A stretch of 64,000 bases of DNA from Panicum virgatum (lineage: Eukaryota; Streptophyta; Magnoliopsida; Poales; Poaceae). The notes below the pieces were generated by a model. The model saw nothing but the letters and a program-made list of their open reading frames with translations, was not told the origin of the DNA and did no database searches. The position numbers and the translations under genes are program-made. Where the stretch lies: contig NC_053137.1 of the NCBI RefSeq assembly GCF_016808335.1, forward strand, positions 47,669,781 through 47,733,780, written 5' to 3'. Positions 1-11,300 of the stretch are shown here, piece after piece. Within the stretch, counting starts at the first letter, position 1; each line of letters starts with the position of its first letter.

Positions 1-200
1 TTTGACACTCCTCCAAACTTCATAAGTTATTGATTTAACTTATGTAGTGCATGCTAACAGACTTGGTCAAATAGGGAATATTCAGCTTTCGAAGGTCAAG
101 AAAGGAATTAGCAGTTTTGGGAGCGTCAAATAGAAAATTTTCTCATAGAAATTAGGAGCCTTTTTGCCCCGGGCCCCAAGAAACACAGGGCCGGCCCTGC
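1..200. other. Left-edge fragment, possibly a transposon end
   Basis: No gene is visible. The GC-rich stretch at about 165-199 ends in CAGGGCCGGCCCTG, a short palindrome that resembles the terminus of grass DNA transposons. The other end would lie outside the window, so neither a TSD nor a superfamily can be assigned. Confidence 0.25.
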
Positions 201-402
201 TCAAGTGATATGCTTCCTTTCCTTATTTTCAAAAAAAAAATTAATATGCTTCCTGAGACCCTGAACCTGAGTGCAGCAATGATAAACTAGATCAAATCGA
301 CGGCCGACAGATTTAAAGCTCCACAACTTCCTTGGAAACATTCGAGATAATGGTCCTGACTCCTGAGCCCTGGCGAATGTGGAAACATTCGGGTCTGATT
401 TA

Positions 403-753
403 GATGAAAAATTCAAAATTCGGGTCTGATTTAGATGGAAAATTCAAAATTCTAAAAGTGACCCATTAAATGTTGCGACACGTGCATGGAGAATTAAATA
501 TAGACAAAATAAAAAACTAATTGCACAGTTTGTTTGTAAATTGCGAGACAAATCTAATGAACCTAATTAGAATATGATTAGACACTAAACTACTACAGTA
601 CCACATGTTCTAATGACGAATTAATTAGGCTTAATAAATTCATCTCATAATTTACAGTCGAATTATATAATTTATTTTATAATTGGTCCATATTTAATAT
701 TTCAAATGTGTACCAGAATATCCGATGTGATACTTTACACCAAAACTTTACAG
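403..753. repeat. AT-rich MITE-like element (grass GCGAGAC family), degenerate
   Basis: This AT-rich block contains the inverted core of a family found repeatedly in this window: GCGAGACAAATCTAATGA near 542, then TACAGTA near 596, then an inverted CTCATAATTTACAG arm near 645. It opens with two copies of about 31 bp beginning ATTCGGGTCTGATTTAGATG (near 386 and 417). The ends are degenerate and I see no clean TSD, so the limits are approximate. Confidence 0.5.
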
Positions 754-2318
754 CATCTGAACAAGGAGAGATGAACTGGCTGCCAACATACGGAGAAACA
801 ACATTGGTTCTGTCCATGCTCTGAAAAGTACACTACGCAAATGTGGTCCGGCTTGCGAGACGTCAACACAGTGACTGTCTGAATTGTAACTTTGAACAAG
901 TGAAATTCAATACATCCAACAATGAGATAAATCATATACATAATTAAATTTAGAGATGAAGATCATAGAAACGTATTTGTACAACAGATCCACTTTCGAC
1001 AGACGAGTGCTTTCCACCCAAGCCTCCAATGCATTGGGCTGACACGCCTGATTTGCAAGCATCTCCAGCAGATTACCTATACCTCATCCCAATACTAAAA
1101 ACTTGTTCTTTTGGTAATGGGAGGTGCTCCAGCAAACTAACAATCCCATTGCCAATACCAAAAAAAAATGGCAATCACCAAAACACACCTCCCTCTTGCT
1201 CAAATGTAGGGAATTTCACCTCCCTCTTGCTCAAATGTAGGGAATTTCTCTCTCCACACTATCCTTTGTGTAATCTGCTATAGCATTTGCTACCAAAAAT
1301 GTAAAAAGTATTATTGGTGATGGAGAGAGAAAATATATAGAGTATGAGAGATAAGCAATCCGCTGAAGATGTTCTTACCATTTCCAGATGCTCCCCATAT
1401 TGAACAAAGCATCAGGTTACACATGCCCCCCTCTTTTGCCCTCCGATGGCCATTCATAATCTGTCAGGAGATTCAGGATGAAATTGTAGCTGCTGACACA
1501 TATGTTCTGTTTGTCTGCTTCTGCCATAGTGCCCGTGGCCCAAACTGCAGTGGTACATTCGGCCGGGCTTTGTCTGAGTCAAATTCTACTCCACCTAGCC
1601 TCCATTTTAGATACCAGCTCTTTCAAATCTACAATATGAGATTATTATGGTACTATTAACTTGATGCAGCAATCAATGTCAATTCCCATGGTTGAAATAA
1701 TGAAGAGACCAAAACTTGATTTGATGATAACTAATTTATGAGTTGAGACATGTCCATTGTAGCAGCATACCAAAGGCAAATTTCAGCATCAAGGAGGGCA
1801 TGTCAACACCTAGTAGCAGTATACTGTGTCAATTGTAGCAGCACACCAAAGGTAAAATTCAGCATCTAGGAGGGCATGTCAACACTTAGTAGCAGTATAC
1901 TGTGTGTTCTGTGCACTTGTCGAACATCAGCATGCCCCTTGAAATAAGTAGATTACAGTTCTCCAAATTCAATTTTATCTAACCATGGTGGCAGACAACC
2001 AGACCAATTGGGAATTGGTCACATGATTCAAGGATATGCACATATGATTTCATCAGGTATTCTGGGGAAAATAATATAAGAGAACAAATCAGGTTTATTT
2101 ACTGCCCATGCAAGATATTTCACAAATATTCACAAATTTGTCATACAAGATATTTCAGACAAGTAAAATGTGTTAAGTAGGGTACCTCATAAAAGCTCCA
2201 CTTAATGGATTGATACTTAAGATTGTGTTGCATGTAGAGGATTGCCACCACAGCCTGTCAGCCTGAGCTTTGCATCTTTGAGCAACAGGTTTTTATCCTG
2301 AAAGATAAAACCTGCTGA
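754..2318. other. Intergenic and 3' flank of the S9A peptidase gene
   Basis: No convincing coding sequence is present. The only marked structure is a tandem duplication at about 1755-1907. Part of the downstream transcript of the minus-strand gene that ends at 2319 probably lies here. Confidence 0.5.
1755..1907. repeat. Tandem duplication, two units of 76 bp
   Basis: Two near-identical 76-bp units follow one another directly (about 1755-1830 and 1831-1906). Each runs from TTGTAGCAGCAYACCAAAGG to AGCAGTATACTGTGT, with a few substitutions between them. This is a local duplication with no transposon ends seen. Confidence 0.85.
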
Positions 2319-5300
2319 TCACACATTGTTTACCATCTTGATTAGGAAGGCAGTCTCCAATGCTAATTCCTTAGTCTGCAAATACTTGCTTTCTTCTACA
2401 ACATCTGTAGTCAAATTGAGAATCACAGGCCGCTCTGGATCATATAGAGTAATTTCACGGACTTTTGCAACCCATTTTGCTGCTTCCCATACACCAAACC
2501 TATCATTTCAAATGTAACAAAAGTTTTAGTTCCAAGTTTTGACCAAAAGTAGAAATTAAGTGCTATGCAACGTAAGGGGAAAAAGGACAAATTGTTTCTA
2601 TTTGCATATATCTGGCATTAGAATATAGCAAAGAGTAAAGACTACAATGCTGGAATGTAGAAAACGATTAAAATGATGGAAATTGCATGCTCTAGTCAGC
2701 AAAGGTCCAGGCCACGAGAGAAGTAACTTGGTGCCCAGGAAACTGCAAGTCACATACCTTGTATTAAATGATGATGCCACAAACACAGCTGGGTAAGGAA
2801 CATCCCTCTGAATGTTGTCATAAGGAGAATACTTTCTGATAGCAAGGAACTCTTCATGGTCCACAGGGAACCCAAATTCTTCATAGTCAATGGCTGTAAG
2901 AGGTAGAATAGGATGGAGAAGGGTGCTGCAAACATCCAAGAAAGGGACCTGGGGGAAAATATGAATGTTGCGGAAATGCAGTATCAGTACAAACATCAGA
3001 TTTCATAATAACACATCTGTGAGAGAGAGAATAGGAGAGAATAATGGCTTGTATTCCTCCAAACCCTAGAAAGTTGGGATATATAGTTCCTATACATGGG
3101 CCTCTAGATGGGCCTCTATACATGGACTCAATATACACCAACACCCCCCCCCCCCCCCGCAGTCTGAACTACAGGCGCAGCGGTGTTCAAGACTGGACAA
3201 CAAGAAAGCCAACACCCCCTGCAGTTTGAACTACCGTCGCAGCAGTGTTCAAGACTGGACAAGAAGAAAGTACAAAGGGCAAATACCCCCCGCAGCCACA
3301 ACTAGCCACCTGCTACGTTGAGGCTGGAGCGAAACTCCGAGAAGGTCGAGGAGGGTAGTCACTTGGTGAAGATGTCGGCAAACTGGGAGGTGGTCGAGAT
3401 ATGGAGTACCCGAACATCGCCTATGGCGATCCTGTCGCGCACGAAGTGTAGGTCGATCTCCACATGCTTTGTCCGCTGATGCTGAACAGGGTTGGTGGAG
3501 AGATACACGGCGCTGACGTTGTCGCAGTAGACGAGCGTGCTCTTGGCGAGCGGGTTGTGAAGCTCCGCCAAGAGCTGTCGTAGCCAGGACACCTCCGCCA
3601 CGCCGTTAGCGACAGCACGGTACTCCGCCTCGGCACTGGAGCGGGAGACAACCGGCTGCCGCTTGGACGACCAGGAGACAAGGTTGCCGCCCAGGAAGAC
3701 GGCGTAGCCGGAAGTGGAGAGGTGAGTGTCCGGGCAGCCAGCCCAGTCAGCGTTGGTGTAGACCACCAGCTCAGAGGTGGGAGAGCGGTGAAGAACCAAG
3801 CCGAAACCAACAGTGCCACGGACGCAGCGGAGGAGACGCTTCAGTGCAGCAACGTGAGACTCCCGGGAATCATGCATGTGAAGATAGACCTGCTGAACGG
3901 CATAGGTGAGATCCGGCCGGGTGAAGGTCAGGTACTGCAAGGCGCCGGCAAGGCTCCGGTAGTCAGTAGGATCAGCCACGGGATCACCCAGATCAGCAGA
4001 CAGCTTCGCCTGAGTATCGACAGGAGTGGAGCATGGCTTGCAATCAGTCATCCCAGCCCGCTCCAGAATGTCGTGTGCATACTGCCGCTGGTGAAGGAAC
4101 AGACCAGACGGGCGAGTCTTAACAGTAACGCCCAAGAAGTGGTGGAGCTGACCAAGATCCTTCATAGTAAACTCCTGCTGCAGAGAGAAGATGACGCGCT
4201 CAAGCAACTGTTGACTGGAGGCGGTGAGCACAATATCATCAATATAGAGCAGCAGGTATGCAGTCTCATCCCCACGGCGGTAGATGAACAGAGAAGTGTC
4301 AGCCTTGGCCTCGGTGAATCCCAAAGTCAGCAAGAACATGGTGAACCGAGTACCAAACCCGAAGAGCCTGCTTCAGACCATAGACGGACTTGTTGAGCCG
4401 ACAGACCATATCCGGACGACTCGAGTCCACAAATCCCGCCGGCTGAGAGCAGTAGACTGTCTCTGACAGAGTGCCGTGAAGAAACGCATTCTTCACATCC
4501 AGCTGGTGCACGGGCCAAGAGCGAGAGAGCGCAAACGAGAGGACCATGCGCACAGTAGCAGGCTTCACCACTGGACTGAAGGTCTCATCATAGTCCACAC
4601 CAGGCCGCTGAGTGAACCCCCGGAGAACCCAGCGAGCCTTGTAGCGCTCCAGTGTGCCATCAGCCCGACGCTTATGCGTCCAGATCCACTTGCCGGTGAC
4701 CACATTGCAACCAGACGGACGCGGTACGAGGTCCTACGTCTGGTTGGCAAGAAGAGCCGCGTTCTTCTCTTCCATCGCGCGACGCCAGTAAGGATCCACC
4801 AAAGCGCCACGTCTGATTGCGGCTTGAGACGCCATCCGCCGAGTCACCATGTGATGGATATGCCGAGGATCCCAGTGGACGACTGACGGGTGGTACACCT
4901 CCGGCTCGGCTCGAGAGCGAGTCGGCGGCGGCGGCTCCGGTGTAGATGGCGACGGCGACGACTCCGGTGTAGGCGTCGGAGGAGCCTCTGGAGTCGGCGT
5001 CGGTGCCTGCGCCGAACGACACCGGTACACCTGCACCTGCTGAGCGTACCATGCAGGTGCAGGGGAAGGCATCGGGGCCGCGCGTGGTGCAGCAGGAGAC
5101 AACGGGTCCGTGCGCGGCACGATCGGAGGTCCGGGGGCCGGGCGTGGCGCGACCGCGGGCACCGGGGCTGCGCGTGGCGCAGCAGGGATCACTGGAAGCG
5201 GTACCGGTGTCCCGGGAAAACCTGCAGGGGAAGGAAAGACAGGTAAAGGTGGCTGAACCACCGGGTCAGTCGGAAACAGGGACTCCAGCTCGGGGTCAGG

Positions 5301-8300
5301 AGAAGGTGTGGAGGAGGTGGAGTAGGGGAAATCCGACTCGTCAAAGACGACGTGTCGGGAATCAGGACGCGGCGAGAGGTGAGGTCAAAGCATCGGTACC
5401 CCTTGTGGTCAGGGGAGTAACCAAGGAACACACACCGAGTCGAGCGGGGCGCCAGCTTGTGAGGAGCAGTGGCGGAGGTGTTAGGATAACACGCACACCC
5501 GAAGACCCGAAGGTGGTCGTAGCGAGGAGGGGTACCGAAAAGAGCGTGATGTGGAGTGGGAGCAGGAGAAGCAGTGGACGGAAGACGGTTGAGCAAGTAG
5601 GTGGCGGTGTGGAGGCTCTCAGCCCAGAAGCGGGGAGGCAGAGAGGCCTGGATTAGAAGGGTTCGCACGACGTCGTTCGTCGTGCGAATCATCCGCTCAG
5701 CCTTGCCGTTCTAAGGAGAGGTATACGCACAAGACATACGCAGCTGAACACCCCGAGAGAGGAAGAAGGAACGGGAGGTGGAGTTATCGAACTCACGCTC
5801 GTTGTCACACTGGACGGCCTTAATGGTGAGGCCGAACTGAGTGGACACCCAGGCAAAGAAGTGGAGGGGTGGGAGGATCTCGGACTTGGCGCGCAAATGA
5901 AAAGTCCAAGAGTAGTGTGAGAAATCATCGACCACCACTAGATAGTATTTCTAGCCAGAAAGGCTGAGAACAGGAGAGGTCCACATGTCATAGTGAACAA
6001 GATCTAAGGCATGCGCAGCATGCGAAGAAGAAGAGGCAAAGGGAAGTCGAACATGACGACCAAGCTGGCACGCATGGCAGAGGTGCTCAGCAGGAGCCAT
6101 AGTATAAGGAACATCTGTACTACGACTGAGCTGAGCCAGAACGTCGCGGCCGGGGTGACCAAGACGGCAGTGCCAGGTGGTGGAAGACGGCGTCGCGGCA
6201 AAAGCGGCAGACGAAGAAGGCGAGAGTAGTGCAGCGGAAGAAGGAAGGCGAAGGGTGTAAAAGGGCCTCGTGCTGTCACACCGGAGTAGCGGACGCCGGG
6301 TGGCCGAATCCTTTATAGTGAGGCCAAAAGAATCAAACTCGACGGAACAAGAATTGTCAGCTGTAAACTGACGAATGGAAAGAAGGTTATAAACTATTTG
6401 AGGAGCAACAAGGACATTGGGAAGACGAAAAAAACCAGAAGCAGAACCCACGGCGGTGACAGGGAGGTGGGCGTGTGCACGGGAAGTCTGGCAGCAGGGG
6501 CGGTGCCAGGGGCCCCGGGGAAGGCGGATCCGGCGGCCAGGGCGGTGGCAGCACACTGGGGCAGCCACCCGGCGGCGGCGGCAGCCTGCGTGGCGGCGGC
6601 CCGCACGGCCTGCGCGGCGTGCGTGGCTGGCGTGACGGCGGCCTGCGCGGCGGCGAGGGAGGCGGCGGCCTGCGAGGCGGGCGTGGCGGGCGCGACGGCC
6701 TGCGTGGCATACGCCCACGCGACATGCGCAGCGGGCGCGACGGCGGCCTGCGCTGCTTGCGCGGCGGGCGCGACGGCGGCCTGCGCTGCTTGCGTGGCGG
6801 GCGCGACGGCCTGGACGAGCTTGGCCTCGTGGTCCCGCAGCACCTCCTGCGCGCGCTCATGCGCGGTAGCAGGGGCGGCGCCGGGGGCCGCGAGAGGCGC
6901 CAGGGCGGCGGCGGGGGGGGTCCGGGGGCGGGCGGCGGCTGCGGCACACCGCGTTAGAAGGGTCGCGCGGCGGCAGCCACGCGCCACCAGCACAAGAGGC
7001 AAGGAACGACAGCAGGGGCCAGGCACCGGCCTCACCCGCGGCCGCATCCCCCACAGCAGAGAAGGCAGGGGCGCGCCGTGGGGGCCAGGCGCCGGCTGCA
7101 CCCGGAGCGGCGCCGTGGAGGGCCAATCCGGCACCACCAAATCCATGTGGCAGCTGCGGGTGCGCCTCCGCGTCACGGCGCGCCCGCGACAGGCGTGGAT
7201 CGGGCCCCTCGCCCGCGCCCCTCGCGCCCTTAGTGGCGGCAGCGGCGGCAAGGGCAGGCAGGGTCGGGAACGGCGGCGGCTGGGCGGGTACAGGGCCGGG
7301 AGGGGCGGCGCCGGCACTCCAGCAGCCAGCGTAGGGGCACTTGGGGGCGGCGTAGGGCGCCCGCAGGGCTCCCAAAGCAGAGGACGCGGCGGCGGCAACA
7401 CGCCAGCAGCCCGCGGCGAGCAGGTGTGGCGGCTGAGCGCGCCGGCATAGGGGCGCTCGGGGCCGGCAAGGGCGGCTCCCAGAGCAGAGGACGCGGCGGC
7501 CAGAGCAGAGGAGTCGACGGCCGAGATGCCCAGAGCAGGGGAGCTCGCGCCCAGAGCAGAGGGAAAGAAAGAGAGGGGAGGGAAGGAGGAGAGGGAAGGG
7601 AGGGGCGGCGCCGGCGGCCGGCCAGCCATGGAGGCGGCGGCGGCCATGAGCTAGGCTGATACCATGTGAGAGAGAATAGGAGAGAATAATGGCTTGTATT
7701 CCTCCAAACCCTAGAAGGGTGGGATATATAGTTCCTATAGATGGGCCTCTATACATGGGCTCAATATACACCAACAACATCTTCGAGATTTCAGAGACAA
7801 AAATGTAATCAATGTGGCAACTTCAATCTCGACGAAGAATCCAAGAGCACTAAGTTGCATATTGCTAATCTGCTACTTGGAATTATCATAAATCACTTTT
7901 ATCCGTGGCTTAATGAAAGATATCAGCATAAAATGAACTAAATGCAGCTCTAAGTCTGTAATGTGTGGCTGACTCATATAGCTTTTGTAGGAACTGTAAC
8001 TTCAACGACCAATAAGACACAAAAACAAAAACTCGACCGGGTTCCCGGTCGAGAAAACCCCCCAAACCCTAGCGGCGCCAGCGAGGGAGATCTTTTTACC
8101 CACAGCCGGAAATTCACCCCACGCGGGGTTCGAACCCCAGACCTGTGGGATGCCGGAGTGCTTCAACCAGTTGGTCTAGCATGCTTTGGCAACAAGACAC
8201 AAAAGAAAGGAGTCAATTTTTGCAGTCATAGTGCAGTGGAGTTCTAAAAAAGATGCTTCGTTTCAGATTTACTGTGGACAGTATGGAGCAAAATGCAATC

Positions 8301-11300
8301 ATGCAATGATCTTCCCAGAAAGTTTCCATATTTGCCATGAGATATAGGAAACCTAATTCTGTGCATTTTCCCCTGAAGACAGTATGAGAAGATCCTAACT
8401 TACTTTGGAAAAAGGAAACACATATTGATCAAACTGCACCAAAAGAAGGTATTGCTGTCTCTTGACATGCTTGGTTTCATCTGAGGTTTCCACATCTTAT
8501 AGGTTTTTTAACAATTCAAGTGCAGTTTTAGGGGTAGTTGGGAACAGAGCATATCAAAGTGGTAGTATTTTCCAGATGCGTCAATTAAGGAATGTCTAGG
8601 CAGCACACACAATATTTATTCTTCCAAATATACACATTTAATTACATATCATATACCTTCAGAACAGCAGCGCGAAACAAATCTGGGCGAGTATTAATTG
8701 CTGAAGCCACCAGAAGCCCTCCAGCACTATATCCCCATCCAGCAAGCTTATTTTCTTGTATGATACCCTTTTCAAGAAGAAACTCTCCACAAGAAACGAA
8801 ATCACATACAGAATTCATTTTTTTGGTCCATGAACCTTCTTGGTGCCACTTCTTACCATAACCTCCACCTCCCCTGAAAACAAATGCTTTAAGTAAATAA
8901 CAATGCACACCATGAAAATTTCAAAAGGCAAATTCTGGAATTTTGTAAAAAATGGCATAAGCTATCTGGAATTTTGTAAAAAATGGCATAAGCTACCATG
9001 AATCAACAAATATTTAAGCTCTTTCTAACATTTACATGTCATGTGCAGAAGTTGTCCATGAAGAGGATGGAAATTAATATGAATCTTCCCAAGTTTAGTT
9101 CAGAGTATCTTTTGAGCAAGGATTCATTAGTTACTTAAGAAATATAGTTAATTATTAATATGCAACAAAGTAGACAAGTAGGCAAGACATACCTAACATC
9201 AGCATAGGCAATCACCCAACCGCGATCCAGTAAGCTCTTTAACTCACTGCGCCAACGTTTATCCAGAACCTCACCATAAGCACCATGTCCGTGAAGTAAT
9301 CCTGGATTTCCATCTTGCTTATGCTTCCGTGAATATACTAAAGTCAGTGGAACCAAAACGCCATCCTTTGATGGAACATCGTAGTATTCACAAGCATAGT
9401 ATTCAGAGAGTTCATTCCAAGCACAATCTTCAAAACCTTCAGTTGGAAAATCAGCTCTATCTGAGGATAACCTGCCTGTATTTGCAGCAAAAGCAGTACC
9501 ATACAGTGCTTTTGTTCGTTCATGAAGCATGTTTTGTTGTTGTACTATCTGCCACTTTCCATTCAATAAGTTGTAGTCAACAACAGCATCAGGCATCTGC
9601 AAAATGATAAACTTACTGTCAAGAAGAAAATGCATTGAAAAACATGGATTTCATTATAGTTCCAGCGAACACAACGGAAAGACCAAAAGCTTAAATAAGA
9701 AAGTTGACATCAGCTGTAAAGCTATGAATGACTAGTCTTATTGCAGCAAGTACCCAGATTGCAGAACGAGTGTCAATATAACAATTGAATTATTGGTTCC
9801 ATTAGACATTAGGCTAACATAGCAAACCAGAAACAGAACAGATGGCATTCACAAATGTGGGATCTCACAACGGATAATGTGTAGAGTTTTTCCCACATGG
9901 TTCTAACAGAATTACTGACAATATCATTAATAAATGCGTATATTCATATAGGCTCAGCACCAATAAGCATTATTGAAAAAAATAAAGATACAAACATAAT
10001 TGATACTTTAGGATCTCTTAGAGACAGTGAAGAAAACTACATATGTAACACAGAAAAGCACAAGCAGATTATCAAAAGAGATACCAAGTTGCTACAAATT
10101 CACCACGTTATAAGGACATGGCATCAGACTCCAAACATTGATACAGTTAGTGTTGCAGGGTGACATTAATTGGGAAGCACATAAAATGCAAAACGTTGAG
10201 GCAGCTGTAATATATGACAAAGTTATGATAGAGAAATGCGAAAGCAAAATACGAATAGCTTCTTCCATAACTACATCATCCATCCATAATGATACTATTA
10301 AACTTTAATGACAACAGAACTAAAGCGAACCCAGAGATAACCCATTTCAATCTTCCATGTAAATGATGACGACAATTAACGCAACAAAACAATGCAATGA
10401 ATTTCAGGAATTCATACAAAAGAGAGAAGGAGAACAAGGCAGTACTATTGGACGTAAATAAAGTACTCAAAAAGTACAAGTTAATTATTTCTACACTTGT
10501 TGAGAAAAGACTGCATCTCAAGACGGGAAAGACTACTAAAAGGATGACAGAAAGAACTAAGAAAAACATCAGATAAATATGCATACCACAGGTGACGATA
10601 TTGTGAAACGCATTGTTGAGGAATAATAATCATAATTTGGCCCAGATACAATCTGACACACATCATTGGGAAGGGGCAGGTCGAATGGATGGAAATCTGA
10701 TAGATGAGCAGGTACCTGACAAGTTAAATGGACGAAGATATTTAAGCTATTCCATAATGGTACATGTTTTCGTAAGAATCATGACTGCAAAATATGTGTC
10801 ACCAATAAAAGGAAGTTTTTCCAGCCAGATATGAGAATAGTTCTCGGATATCCAATAGGTGGAATAACTAAGGGGCAAGTAAATTGATAGCGGGTTTTTA
10901 CAATGTGCAAGACCATCAAGAAATTATAAAATTTCTCCATATAGTTGCCTCGCAGATAAGGACAAACAATTCACTTACATTGATGCCTTCAGTTAGAGGC
11001 AAATTAATTGCACAAAGTCTAAGTTTTCTCCCTTGTCTCAAAGTGAGCACCATATGAGTATCACAAAAATCAACATCTTCAAGAATGACACCAGGCTCCT
11101 TGATAAAAACATTCTGGTTCAAACATCAAAAGTGAGTAAAATTGAATGAATGAAGACACTTATCTGGACTTATTTTAAGCAGAATATATTCATACAGAAA
11201 TTATAACCAAATCCTAACTAGCTTCGTTAAACATGACATGTTTATAATGCATTTACCAAAAGAATATTAAAAGTACAACAATATTTTTCTTAGAGCTGCT

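Larger units (their letters stand above)
3018..7776 (-). mobile_element. Ty1-copia LTR retrotransposon A, degenerate, TSD ACATC
   Basis: Complete insertion of 4759 bp in intron 8 of the S9A gene, in the same orientation as the gene. The 5-bp TSD ACATC is at 3013-3017 and 7777-7781. Terminal repeats are very short: 126 bp (3018-3143) and 112 bp (7665-7776), both TG...CA when read on the minus strand. The PBS (TGGTATCAG, initiator tRNA-Met) adjoins the right LTR, and a poly-G polypurine tract (poly-C on plus, 3144-3158) adjoins the left LTR. The order integrase then reverse transcriptase/RNase H marks it as copia. The reading frames are broken in several places, so it is not autonomous. The LTRs differ by about 3 substitutions plus two indels. 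Confidence 0.95.

Noticed and set aside
1369..1659. Extra 3' exon of the S9A gene on the minus strand
   Set aside because: A frame resembling a short tail exists near 1620, but no acceptor in the right phase was found and the gene already ends naturally at 2319.
6398..7450. 350-codon plus-strand Ala/Gly-rich frame
   Set aside because: Antisense to copia A in GC-rich repetitive DNA; composition effect.
8110..8190. Possible tRNA gene
   Set aside because: The B box is good, but no full cloverleaf or 3' acceptor stem can be formed and the unit has a T-rich tail and TSD, so it is a SINE.
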